64,000 nt of DNA from Darksidea phi (GCA_030770425.1 JASJFT010000016.1:248001-312000), one strand, 5' to 3'; positions 10,801 to 21,537 are shown, counted from the stretch's first letter. Translations and numbers: made by a program. The notes: generated by a model from the letters alone, not told the origin.

Positions 10801-11653
10801 TCAAGTGGAAGAGGCGTTTCGCTGACTAATTTACAGTGGCATCATTCGTCGTACAAAGCTTTCTGCTCCAACTATGGGGAGCATTCAACAGCAGCGATGG
10901 GGTATCATTGCTGGAATGGAGAAGCGATGGAACGTATGAAGGGTAATATGTCCGCTTTTTGGGATGGTTTCGCGGTCAACTTAGAAGAGCATCTCGAGCG
11001 GATCAATGGTGCGGTTGATCAAGCTTTCGGCAACGTCCTTAGGGTTGCATTGTCTGCAGGTGTAAATGAACCTGGTGCAGCGAACAATACCCGGTCTGCG
11101 ATGCGAACTCTGGCTGCTACACTGCGCCATCGAAAAGATCTCACACTCTACGGCATCGAGAAAGCAAGTGAGACCTTCCATTCCGAGCTTTCCTCCCTCC
11201 ACACCGATGCCTTCTCGTCCATCCGAACGGCTTTCATAGGCAAGCTCCTGGAGAACACATATCACGCAGCAAATATGGAATGGGGTAAGCCTGCTCTCCC
11301 TTTGCTAGAATTATCGCACCTCTTTCTAACACCTATGCCTAGGTTCCGGCAGCGACCAGCGCCGCAAGAACCTCATCACAGGCAAATTCAGCTCCCCGTC
11401 CCTCTTCAAGGACCATCGGCGTGATTGTAAGGAAAAGTTTAGGGATATTGCGCGTAGGCTGCAGGACAAGGTGGACGAGATTGTAAATCAGCAGGTTGGG
11501 CTTGTTGAAGCGGACTTGCAGATACTGAGCAATGAGAATGTGGTGTTGGAGAGTGAGAGGGATCCGGAATTTAGGAGGAGGGTAGGGGCGGAGGTGGAGA
11601 GGATTATAGTCGAGGTGGAAAGGATTGGGCGCGTGGTTGGAGATGTTTCATGA
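7842..11653 (+). CDS. Dynamin-like GTPase with N-terminal FxFG repeats
   Basis: Seven exons give about 1109 residues: 7842-7853, 7906-9024, 9080-10414, 10598-10679, 10761-10783, 10837-11284 and 11343-11653. The first intron has a textbook TACTAAG branch site. Residues about 40-135 hold FTFG, FSFG, FVFG, FVFE and FTFG, the motif of nucleoporins, within Ser/Thr/Pro-rich repeats that begin SNRT/SNRV. A basic SPSRRRRSGSG stretch follows. The GTPase has a P-loop GDSGVGKSS (355-363), a G3 DLPG (556-559) and a TRSED (616-620) at the TKxD position. A charged coiled coil (about 640-710) and a helical C-terminus with a WHHSSYKAF..NYG block follow. It resembles the fungal group annotated as nuclear GTPase SLIP-GC-like; this is from memory. 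The FG repeats and basic patch suggest nuclear-pore or nuclear location. A TAG at 10718 falls inside a proposed 81-nt intron, so that exon pair is the least certain. Confidence 0.8.
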
Positions 11654-12264
11654 GTGCATATCCTTTGTTTTCGATAGTAAATTGCAGACTAGGCATTTCA
11701 ATCCCACGAAATCTCATAGAGGTGGAGTTTTTATGGGCAAGCAAGGCCTAACTAACGCCGTGATTAACACGTGGAGCAACAACCAAAGACAGTCAGCCTA
11801 TGAGATCTGCTACCATAGGAAGAGGTGAGCAACCCGCGGATAGAGTTCAGCCCTATTGCAGAATAAGCACCTACAATAGAGCGTCCTAGGGCGGCTGCTG
11901 GAGAGTATGCCTCAACAATTCTTAATTATAGTCACTCATGGGCGTTGAGAAACAGCAGAGAGCACACACCTGCAGGCGCACTACGGCAGACTATCCATCG
12001 GAGTGCCGTATGTATGGGTAAAGCGCTACATTGGTCGATTTAAGTCGCACCTTGCAGACCTGCACTGTTGAGTCTTCGACCACCACCGAGAAGCCCATCC
12101 TCTTCTACGCCGCAGAATGAACTCTTCAGGAATCGGCAATGTCATCGCCGTCACCACTCTAAACATGCAGGTCTACCAAATTAGTGACGGATCTCAAGGA
12201 TAGTAAGTACTCGACTATCTATCTATAACGCGCGGTATACTCGAGTAAATTAATGACTTCGAAG

Positions 12265-12459
12265 CTACCCTTAGAGTATATCAAGAAGACAATTCAGGAC
12301 CATTTTGGGCACTTGTGTAGTTGGTTTGAAGAGTTGTAAGGGCTTATTGAGAAGTAGAAGAAGGCGACGGCGGGTGCTGAGGGGCTAGAGGAGAAGAAGA
12401 GGGTTAGCTTCTATGGTAAGTTTATAGGGAAGGAAGCTACGGATATTAGCAACTAAAGA
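12265..12459 (+). pseudogene. RIP-type decayed coding fragment
   Basis: One frame reads as a charged, protein-like sequence (IKKTIQDHFGHLCSWFEEL, then KKATAGAEGLEEKKR) broken by TAA and TAG where CAA/CAG (Gln) would continue it, and it ends in TAA. C-to-T changes at CpA are the signature of repeat-induced point mutation. The parent family is not recognised. Confidence 0.45.
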
Positions 12460-12849
12460 CACGGCGGCTTGAGGTCGGGCGATTGTGCCAACTGATTTGC
12501 AGTGAGAGAGTAGTGGTTTTGGTGTTTGTGTGAGGCTCAAGAGCGTCATAATCCGTGGATAACTTTGGCTGGCTACCAAGCTTGACAATGACTCTTTTCT
12601 AACCATACTTCGAAATATGGCTTGTAATTAAACTTGGAGTATAAGTCCCACATATAGGAACCATTATATATGCTAATTTCTCGGTCTGGTTGTTCATCTG
12701 AAATCATCTGTCGAACCCCATCGAATCGAATCGGATAATTTTACTCAAGCCCTTTCCTCTTAGAGCTGCGGGGCGCTGGCGGTGCAGGTCACATAAAGAA
12801 CTCGTATTATTTCGTTAGATATAGAGGGCTAAGAGCTCAACATCGTGAC

Positions 12850-13116
12850 ATGCGCCACGCCCTCCATGAGGCTCGGGCCATTGCCCTCGCAGTCATGCCG
12901 TGACGTAAGCTTCAGGCAAGGACTGCAACTAACAACTTTCTTGCGTTTCTAGGTATTTGGGACGAAATGCTTTTTTGTATCATCTTTTTGGGTTATTCCG
13001 CCAGTTTGATGACGCAATGGCTGCTACTCATTCGATGGAGGGCTGAAAGTATTCGTACACTTGCTATCCGCAGGCGCAGGTATATCATACATATCCTACG
13101 GAAACAGGCTCCATAG
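12850..13116 (+). pseudogene. Possible decayed small membrane-protein gene
   Basis: A short exon (12850-12904) and a downstream frame (12953-13116) are separated by a plausible intron with GTAAGC, an AACTAAC branch site and CTAG. The second part is hydrophobic (MLFCIIFLGYSASLMTQWLL), then basic. A TGA just before the donor breaks the joined frame, so it is probably inactive or mis-modelled. No family is recognised. Confidence 0.25.
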
Positions 13117-14073
13117 GGCCTAATCGTGGAGCACTGTTAAGTTGACACTAAATTGAATTTTGTTGGTGCCCTGGCGGCAACAATGGAGCTACGAATTACA
13201 TTGCTGGCAAGTGGATTAGAGACGATGTTTGAGAGGGCAGCGCGGTAAGTAAGGATGAGGAGCTTTGTCTGTAAAGTTGCAGTTCCGTCCTCCGGAGAAG
13301 AAGCCAAGGTTGACAGGGTTCAGGTTATAATGGCATGTTTCAGATCATTGAAGGGTGTTCTAACTAGGACGATAGGACGGACGCTAGGATTCCGTAGAAG
13401 AACACTAGGGCGTTGTAGAGGGTTCTAGGTAGGAGAGGCAGATTGTCTACGGATAAAAGCGAGAAGTGTTGTCGCGAGGAGTTGGCGTTGCAACTTGAGC
13501 TTGCATTTAGCAAAGTAGATGGTGTATAGAAGCTGTGCCCGTATGCACACACGTAGCATTTTGTCACTGAAAGTGATATCCGGTACTTGCCCCTATATCT
13601 ATTAGCTAGGGTACTTCAATGTATTTCCGCCGGGTTGGGTCGTGGAACAAGATCGCAGATCCCGTCGACATCGCTTGCAGTCCAGTAGAGTAGCGCCCTC
13701 TAGCTAATGTGAAGGGCGAGCAGTACTTCCCAACGGGACAAGCATCTATATTGCTAAAACCCTATGCCTTCCACGAAAAGAGGGCGGGAGGTGACAAAGT
13801 AAGCTCGCCACTCGACCGATAGAGACTAATCCCCTCTTAGCTAGATGATGGAGAGATAGGATGATGGAAACTTGTGAGCACATTTGCCGCGACATCGTGT
13901 TCGCTCTCAACTAAAAGTTAGGTCGCAGCTAGCTGATTCGTGATGCTTGTATCGATATACTCCTTAACCATAGCGGTTCGCTTGATCGTACCATTGGCAT
14001 TATTAACTTCAATTACAAGCTCTCATGTAACTCCCCCACTGAACCTCCAACACCCACCGACCTACAGCCTTGG

Positions 14074-17000
14074 TCAATCTCCCCGCCTTGCTTCCCTCCT
14101 CCTGTTAGCCCTCTCCCATTCTCGCCAAACATCTTTCCAAACATCCTGTTCACTCCTTCCAAGCCCCGAAAACATGCTATCCAGACTTCCACGATCCAAA
14201 CATCCTACCCCAACAACTTCCCAGATCCCCGCCATCAGATTATCCCTCACTTGCGGCTCTAGCCTTCCATACAGCTGAAAGCGACAATAGGAACTAAGGA
14301 GAGGATACACATACTGCGATGCGTATTCGCGCGCGGTTCTGACAGGGTCGTTGAGGTCTTTCTTTGATTTCGAAGCCTGGGAGCGCGAAGAGTGGTGCAG
14401 ACGTTGCAGGGAAGATTGCATAGGGGAACAGAGGGTGCTGAGGAGCCGGGAGTATTGGGATGCGTTTTGAGGAGTTAGTCGAATCGGATTGGCTGAGGTT
14501 GAGTCGAGCCATGGCGGATGGGCTGAACCTCGCCCATTGGGGATGAATAAACACATGAGGAGGTTTTGTAGGAGCGGGAGGAGTAGGTGAAAGCGACCGC
14601 CTAGACGCCCGCGGTGGAGCAGGAGAATCAAACGAGTCGTAGCGCATAGACGCGCGAAAATGGCTGGCGCGTGCTCAGCGGAAAGACGAGGGCTGCTAGG
14701 TGAAGAGAGTTTGAGAAGAACTGCGAGTACACACTCGATGCTGTGTTGCATAGTAAATGAGTGCTTGTCCCGGAGGATTGTGGTGATGCTATCGATGAGG
14801 GCGTTGAAAGAGGCATCGTCTGGGCTTTCTCCCAGTAGTGAGCAAAGTTTGGGCAGAAGAGCAAGCTGCTGCTCCTTAAGCTCAGGCTTAGCTTCCTGTT
14901 GGTCTTCCGCTATGGAGACCAGGACGTTGATTAAGCGACCGACGACTGTTGGATCATCCTCACTGCTGCCCGAAACGCAGGAGAACAGCATTTGCAGCTT
15001 TTGCCTCGATTCAAGGGGCTGAAGAGCCTCTCTTATACGGCCCAGGATGGCTGATTTGTCTTTAGCTGGAAAGTTTTCGCGGAGTAAGTTACAAGCGGCA
15101 TTTGCGAGCCATTTCGTGTCTGGGTACAGCTGGTACTTCACTATAGTTACAAGGATAGCGGGCCACAGCTGCGTCGGAAATACATTGTACGAAGCGGGAC
15201 CAATTATGATGGAGTGTTGATCCGAAGGGAGTTTTGAGGTCAGCCATCCTCGAAGCGAAGCTCGGGTAGATTGGAAGACGTTGGCCTTACTCTGGAATGC
15301 CCGCGAAGGAATTTCGTTGAAAGCGTTCAGAATATATTCGGCTGGCACAGTCTCATTGTCGAGGCAGGCGGTCAAAAGTGCCACATATCGATCCACCAAA
15401 ATTAGACCGTCGTCCCCGAAAGCTGCGAGAAAGGTGCCCCGAAGGATAGCGAGCTTAGCGGGAAAGCACTTGCAACTCCTTTTCATTGCAGAAGCGATCT
15501 TGGTCTCATACTTCTCAAGAAAGCGCTTGTTTTGGGGCTGATCCTTATTGGGTAGAATATGCGTAAGTACTGATTGAGCCAGATTCTGGAGTAGTTGTAG
15601 TGCTGAACGCGACTCCAGTTCTGCATCGTGTAGCCGTTGCGCTAAGTTGAAGAGAGCCACGCCATCAGAAGATATTTTGGCAGTTGCATTTGAAACTTCC
15701 ATAAAACGAGCCGCCATGCTCAACAACACTATCTCGTACCCTGGTCGGGAATCTAGCGTAGTCAAAATGCTGTCCAAAATATCTTCTCTTTGTTCGCGGG
15801 AAATTGAAGATGGAGTTGCTTGCAATAAGCAGCTAACCGAAGTACTGCGCAGATTTTCATCATCCGTTACAAGGGCTTCCAAACAAGCCGATGTGAAAGC
15901 TGCTTGCAAAGGCTTGCTACCGTTCTCAAATACAGACTGGGAGAAGGACCCCGCGATCAGCTCTTTCGTTCCTCCATCGAACCCAGATACTGTGGAAAGC
16001 AGACTCAAGACCGCTGCTTGACTAGTATCAAGACTCAACACATCGAGGAGCTGGATATGTCCAGCGCAAAAGATCTTGATTGTGTGGACGAGCTCATTTC
16101 CCCCAATATTCTCGGCCGAGATAGCCTTCAGAGCTTTGTGCAGCTTTCTACGGACAAGATCATCAGTACCGGGAACGGACCGCAAAGAATCACAAGCGGC
16201 AAACAAAAAGCGCAAGGCGGCCGCGCGGGATGACGAGTTGACGGGCCTCCGAGTTGCGTCTTTCCCTGTGAAGGTGACATCGCTGGCTGCCTGATCAACT
16301 AGTGGATACAAGAGCTGTTTCTGAAGAGATGCAGATCCATGGAGAGTAATGGGCCAGAGATGGAGTAACAGCTGCCACAATATCATCCACGTCACCACAA
16401 GGCCGGCAGTTGAAATGTTTTCACCAGAGAGGGCCCGAGACGAATACAGACTCCAGAGTGACCGTAGCTGTGGCTCGAGTGCGTCGATGTTTTCGTATGA
16501 TTTCACCGCTTGTAGCACGGTCTGCACAATAATATCGGTGCCGAGAGGCTCCTTGATGGTGGAGCTATGAGACTTGGACTGAGCTTCAAGTTGCTGAACA
16601 TATTCCTGGAGGAGATTGGTAATGGCCACTGGCGCCAAAGATGTCTCAAGAACGCTGACAAAAGCTGAAACCAAGCTGCGGTGTCCCCAAATTGGTGGGC
16701 CCAGCTCCTCCATCGTATGCCGAAAGAGCTGCGAGGAGTTGGCAAGTTGATGATTCCATCTATCGATAAAGCCGCGCAAATTTCGGTTGCGTGCAAAAGC
16801 AGACATTATTGGAACGATGATCTTCCGAACCGTTGATTCACTAGTGAAGCCTTTCGTTTCCTGGCTCTCTTCTACGAATTCTTCCTCTTCATCCACAGCC
16901 ATTCCGCCAACCACTACGGAGCAGCTGCCTGGTAAGTCACCCGAAATGTGGTCAAAGAGAAACGTGGCCAGGTCCTCTGGCTTATCGTTTGAGCCTGGGG

Positions 17001-18653
17001 CAGATGGTTTACGGATAACATCGGGAAGGAAAATGTCAGGGTCGAGTTCAGTCAAGGCCGCAATGAGTGGCCAATGGATGATTCGCTTCCGCCTCAGAGG
17101 AAATTTCAGACCAGAGTGAAACCAGAACAAGTCCCTCAATATCTCGGAGTCAAGAGTTACATGATGAGATGCCATGCTGCGAAGAGACTTCTGAAGCGCA
17201 TCAATGGATCGTTCGGACGTGGTAAACTCAGGTGCTTCGAGCGAGCAACCAACACATTCTGCAAGAGCAACGAAGGCGGCCTGCACCCACGGCTTGTCCA
17301 CAATCTTGCTCTTGGGCGTTCGCGCAGGCGAATAGCGGACCACGAGATCGAGGAGCTGCGGAACAGCAGAGAAGAGTGACGACAAGTAGGCAGGGATGGA
17401 CTCGCCAGAGTCCTCCACCTGTGCGGCCTGTAGGAGCTTGGCGCGGAGTGGCTCGAGACTGCTGCACAGAAGCTCCGCCTTGGGCAGACCTTGCTGACCA
17501 TGTCCCTCCACATCTGTACTCAGGCGGTTGAAGAATGCTGTTCGCGACGGACCTAGCACGTGTTTCGCAAGCAGCCTTTCTAGGGCAAGAAGGGCATGGC
17601 GGTCCGCATGTTTGGGCAGTTGCAGGGTTTGCGAGAGAATCAGTGCCGGGACTAGGCATTCAGTCGAGAAGTGTTCTGATGATGCTCCAGATTCGTCTTT
17701 CGCGTCGATGGTTCGCAGCTCCCAGATGTCGATAACAAGTGATAGATCAGTATAGTCAGACTCGGCCGGAGATGCTGCCGCGGTTGCCAGCTTTTGGACA
17801 ATGTACAACCAGTACTTGAGAATGCGGGCTGCCTGGGCGCTCTCCGTCCTTAGGCACATCTGCATGTGCTCGGCCTGGTTCGCCTTGTCCCGTACGGAGC
17901 CGACTGCGGCCCTGACTGCGGCGAAGAGTTGGGCGGACGCAGCTGCTTCTACTGCAGCGCGCTTGGAGGGCGTGCTGGTGCCTAAATCCCGCTTCCGTTT
18001 CCGCGAGGGTGGTGGGTCCTCCTGCACCGTTCCGGACGACTCGGAGACGTCTCTGGGATGGCTCTCACGCGACACAGGGGAGGGGTGGAGGGTGACGGCG
18101 GTGCCAAAGCCCTCTAGCGTGTTCTCAAGGATGGTGAGGAATTGGGCGTCCCGCAGGTGCGGCGCACAGCGAGACACGGGGAGGGCGTGTATCATGCAGT
18201 CCACCAGCCTCCACGCCTGGACGTTCGCTCGTGCCCGGGCGCCATCGTCTGCGCCGTCTTTCCACTTGTTCAAGATCCATCGCAAAACCCAGTCTGCGCG
18301 AGCCCGGACGAGGCGCTGGACGGCCGCCGAGCGAGCGTCTCCCTGGAGCGATTCCCAGCCATCGGGGAGGCCTATGATGTGCGCAGCCTGGCGGAGCTGC
18401 TCGTCGAGGTCGCCAGTGCGCTTGGTGATGGTCTGCAGCTGCGGGCGCGTGGCCGTGGGAGGCTGTGCATCCTCTTAGCACAGTCTAGTATTGCAAGTTC
18501 GTCTCCATTCGTACCTGCATCGCCGCTACCATTCTGTCGGCTGACCGCAGCGGTTGTGCGGCCTGTAGTGGGTGATGCAGCGGGGAGCGCTTCAACATTG
18601 AGTATTTTCAGAAAATTTGGCTGACTCAGCGGGCCGAAGCTGCACATGCGCAT
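14074..18653 (-). CDS. URB2: Urb2/Npa2-family nucleolar ribosome biogenesis protein
   Basis: This family acts in the nucleolus in early 60S pre-ribosomes and 27S pre-rRNA processing. A short first exon (18515-18653) and a long second exon (14074-18473) give about 1512 residues. The long frame runs into TAA at 18477-18475, so an upstream exon is needed. The proposed 41-nt intron (18474-18514, GTACG..TACTAGA..CTAAG) joins NGSGDA to EDAQPPTATRPQ in frame. The C-terminal ~230 residues show the Urb2 pattern: SRLLSTLCSP, then LNDPVRTAREYASQYVYPLL, then a GIWEVV..LD.GS segment ending in a basic tail. Most of the rest is alpha-helical, as expected for a HEAT-like protein. It is divergent from MIC10, 84 bp away. 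The N-terminal exon is less certain than the body. Confidence 0.85.
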
Positions 18654-18737
18654 GCATCTCCCCGAAGCGTCCCATCATCATCAACATCAACATCAACCCC
18701 CGTACCGATCGCCAATTGCCTGCACGCCGTCTTCACC
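18654..18737. promoter_or_regulatory. 84-bp bidirectional promoter region
   Basis: Only 84 bp separate the ATG of URB2 (minus) from that of MIC10 (plus), so both promoters and 5' UTRs must share or overlap this segment. It holds a CATCATCATCAACATCAACATCAAC run, which is simple-sequence, and no clear TATA box. Confidence 0.6.
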
Positions 18738-19121
18738 ATGGACGGCTCGCCCAATTCTGGTGCGCCCATTGCCCGCACCACGCGCCCCTTGAGCGAAGGC
18801 CTGCTCAACGAGAAGGTACACCTCCTCGTCCTTGATTCGACCAAAGCTAATCGGCTATCCAGTGGGACCGCTGCCTCTCGTCGATGCTCATCCGCTCCGG
18901 TCTCGGCGTGTCCTTTGGAATTGTCTTCTCGGTGTTGCTCTTCAAGCGCCGCGCGTGGCCCGCCTGGGTCGGTCTTGGATTCGGCGCCGGACGAGCGTGG
19001 GAGGAATGCGACAGCGTCAGTAACATCCAACCTCGAAAGCAGTGCATGAGCTAATGAACTACAGTCTTTCAAACGCGCAGCGACACCCTCCAAAGACGGA
19101 CTCCGGATACTAAGGCCATAA
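18738..19121 (+). CDS. MIC10: MICOS subunit Mic10
   Basis: Mic10 is a hairpin membrane protein of the inner mitochondrial membrane that bends cristae junctions. Three exons (18738-18815, 18863-19015, 19065-19121) with introns of 47 and 49 nt give 95 residues, close to the yeast length. After a polar N-terminus, WDRCLSSMLIRSGLGVSFG begins the first membrane segment. A short basic loop (FKRRAW) follows, and the second segment holds GLGFGAG (63-69), the glycine motif needed for oligomerisation. All splice sites are GT..AG and keep the frame. The short third exon (18 residues) is basic and less conserved in the family. The gene is easily missed because no exon is longer than 51 codons. Confidence 0.9.
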
Positions 19122-19315
19122 GGAGGGGGAGCTAAGGCCGTAGGGGTGGAGCAAGCAAGCGGCTCTGTGCAAGTATGCTGTACAGTAAGGCACGGCTATA
19201 CATGTCGAGGGATTCACCATGTACACCAGCTCGGAATGCTATCGATACCATCATCTTCCATTGCTTCGCACTCACACTCACCATGTTTCACAACGATGTC
19301 CTCGGAGACTCCATC

Positions 19316-19964
19316 CTAGCTTTCTTCGCCTCGAGGCCTATGCTTCGTGACTTGGCAGCCCAATGCATTTCCATCCTTCTCACAACAGCTCCATATGAAA
19401 CCTTCTGGATACTCGCAACGAGCCCACTCGCTATCAATGGTGCCATGGATGTTCTCATCGTGGTCAGCCCAGAAGTCGCCGTCCCAGTCAACTTCAAGCT
19501 CTCCTGGAAGAGTGTTAGAACAGGAGATGCTACAGACGCAACAGGGTTTACGCGCCTTCATGCCACCTGCAACGCGGCTTCCCCTTCTCATTCGCCTCAA
19601 CGTCGTATTCCTGGTCGCACTGGCTGCATATTTTGTAGCGCTGGCGTGTGTAGTTCAGCTTGCGTTTTTGGCCTCGTGGGGCAGGTACTGGTCGGATTTG
19701 TACTTCCTCATCGTCTGAAATCTCAACCACCTCTTGTTGATTAGCCCTGGTGTCTTGACCGGTGAGTAATTGGTGCGAAGCGAGTTCGAAGGCTTCAGCA
19801 CTGTTCTCGCATATGCTCTGCAAGGTCACACGTAGCCGTTCTAGCGTCGAGGATTGGATTGCTGCGTTAAGGAGGTCGCGTTGAGTGGGTAGGATTGCTG
19901 TGTTAGGGAGGTCGCGTGGGGTACGTACAGTTGGGGCGGGATTTAGGAGATCAGGTAAATTCAT
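19316..19964 (-). CDS. Cys/His-rich protein of unknown function, GC-AG intron
   Basis: Two exons (19556-19964, 19316-19503) give 198 residues. The first half is low-complexity, with an acidic patch EISDDEEVQ. The second half has C113-x2-C116, C132-x2-H135, FWADHDENIHG, then W-S-C176-C177 and C186-x4-H191, which looks like a zinc-binding fold. The same arrangement is familiar from uncharacterised fungal proteins (from memory). The two halves join only if the 52-nt intron starts with GC (AAG|GCGCGT). It has a perfect TTCTAAC branch site and TTCCAG end, and no GT donor gives the right phase. DNA or RNA binding is possible but not shown. Confidence 0.7.
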
Positions 19965-20102
19965 GCTGTAGAGATGGAAGTGAAGAGTTCTAGAAGTACA
20001 TGAATCCCGAGTTGTGAGAAGAGGCTCTCCGTAAGGTTAGCGTGACGTCACGCGTGCTTTCAGCTCAAAGTCTAGGCGCCGACTCACTTGCCTTGGCACG
20101 CC

Positions 20103-20578
20103 TCAAATGCCTAAGCAGAGGAATGAAGTCTGCATGTTCGGACCCATCATCCAGACCATGGAATCTGCTCTATTCAGATCTAAGAGGACATCCTGCATCT
20201 TATCCGAACGTTAGTAATAATCAAATCATTCTTTGCCACACAGCCACTTACCGTGAAGTCCCACTCTTCGACCACATCCGCAGCACGATCCAGCGACATC
20301 TGAATGAGCTCGGGCACGGCTTGCTCCTGCAAGCCCAGTTCCACTGTCTTCTTCATAATCGCTAGTGACCTTTCCTCAACTTCCTTCGCGGCTTTCGCCA
20401 ACAGGGCCGGCATTTTCGAGACACCGTTTCGCAAGCCTTGTATTGTGCGCTGACAACAAGGACACGAAGATGTGACCTTTGGTGGTGTTTCGCCGGCTTT
20501 GACGCACAACGATGACCAGGCTTTTGCGTCTTCTATCAGGGTAAGGAGGTCTTGACGTGGAAGCATTGGACCAGTCAT
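20103..20578 (-). CDS. Unknown small protein, 138 residues
   Basis: Two exons (20252-20578, 20103-20192) are separated by a 59-nt intron with GTAAGT, a TACTAAC branch site and GCAG. The ATG at 20578 opens MTGPMLPRQDLLTLIEDAK. A single SCPCCQ motif lies near residue 32, and most of the rest is predicted helical (KEVEERSLAIMKKTVELGL). The splice signals are strong, which argues for a real gene. No family is recognised and no function is offered. It lies downstream of a decayed transcription factor on the same strand. Confidence 0.55.
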
Positions 20579-20613
20579 CTTCTTGGATTGCTCCCGGGTT
20601 CTGAGACAAAGTA

Positions 20614-21537
20614 CTAGCCAGCGTAGTAGCAACGAGAGCGAAAATTTACATCCCGACACCAATGACGAGCACTGCATTCATAACAACAATGGGGAAAAAG
20701 CCGGATCCAACATGTAATATGCGCTATATCTGTTCTATCGCTTGAAGCCGCCATACCAGGAAACGGAGCAGTTTCTGCGTCCAACGGCAGGTTAGCCGCA
20801 TAACCTGCTAGGTAGTGATGCACGATTAATTCTACTATGCGGGCCTCGAACTCGGATGGCGGGCCCATGCATATACTGAAAGACGGAGGGTGCTTTGCAG
20901 ACTCTTGTATGACGCCCTAAACACGGTGCCAAGCAGAAGCGTGTCTTCATACGCACCGCAGGAGCTGCAGTTGTTCAGGAATCTACATACTTCAAATCGT
21001 TCTAGAAGCATCTAGTGGAGCGCGAGTGCGACCGAGACCTGACTCGGACTTGTTAGCTGCTTGTCGCAAAGTTGCACGGTGGCAGCGTATCAGAATCCTC
21101 CAAAGAGACCGGTGATGGTCCTCCGGCGTTCAGGCTTGACTGCAAGCACAGCTCCAGAATGGTGTTCCAGAGCCTACGATGTATCTCGGAAAACGTTGTT
21201 CGCGGTGGTAAGTTGTTGGTGTCTTGATGCAAGCCCTTGTATGCTGCAGACCGGAGTAAAGAACCCACCGATATCCAGACCAGGTCCTCGCCCGCGGGTG
21301 CCATTTCCTGTGCGATCAGAAGGAGCACGTGTATCTGTAGATACTGAATTCCAAGTCGATGTTTGAGTGGTGGATCTGCAAGCCAGGACTCAGCTTCGTA
21401 CACCCATCGTATGCCGATGGGAGTAGGTCGTAGCACCGATAGCAAGCACAAGCTTCAACTGCGCCAGGAAACACTATACGCATCTCAATGACGATACCAT
21501 CGGCTTCTGCGAGGATGGCGGTCGCGGTTTTCCCCAC
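20614..21537 (-). pseudogene. Decayed fungal Zn2Cys6-type transcription factor fragment
   Basis: Minus-strand frames match the middle homology region of fungal transcription factors (Fungal_trans): FLAQLKLVLAIGATTY, then after a frame change IRWVYEAESWL, then DLVWISVGSLLRSAAYKGLH and RRLWNTILELCLQSSL. The first piece is in a different frame from the second, and the frame stops at 21053. A later piece (about 20868-20614, PSEFEARIVELIVHHYL) may be the continuation. No Zn2Cys6 DNA-binding motif is present. It is a truncated, frameshifted relic overlapping the start of the decayed frame on the other strand. Confidence 0.5.

Larger units (their letters stand above)
11654..14073. other. Gene-poor stretch with decayed fragments
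   Basis: No intact gene is seen. Two decayed reading frames are listed separately (12265-12459 and 12850-13116). A short open peptide at 12118-12204 ends in a stop and has no clear relative. The remainder looks like ordinary noncoding DNA. Confidence 0.5.

Noticed and set aside
12118..12204. Possible fucose-lectin N-terminus
   Set aside because: Short and only loosely similar; not enough sequence to support a call.
18283..18285. Start of URB2 at TTG 18285
   Set aside because: TTG is not a normal start, and the upstream frame continues with protein-like sequence to an exon beginning at ATG 18653.
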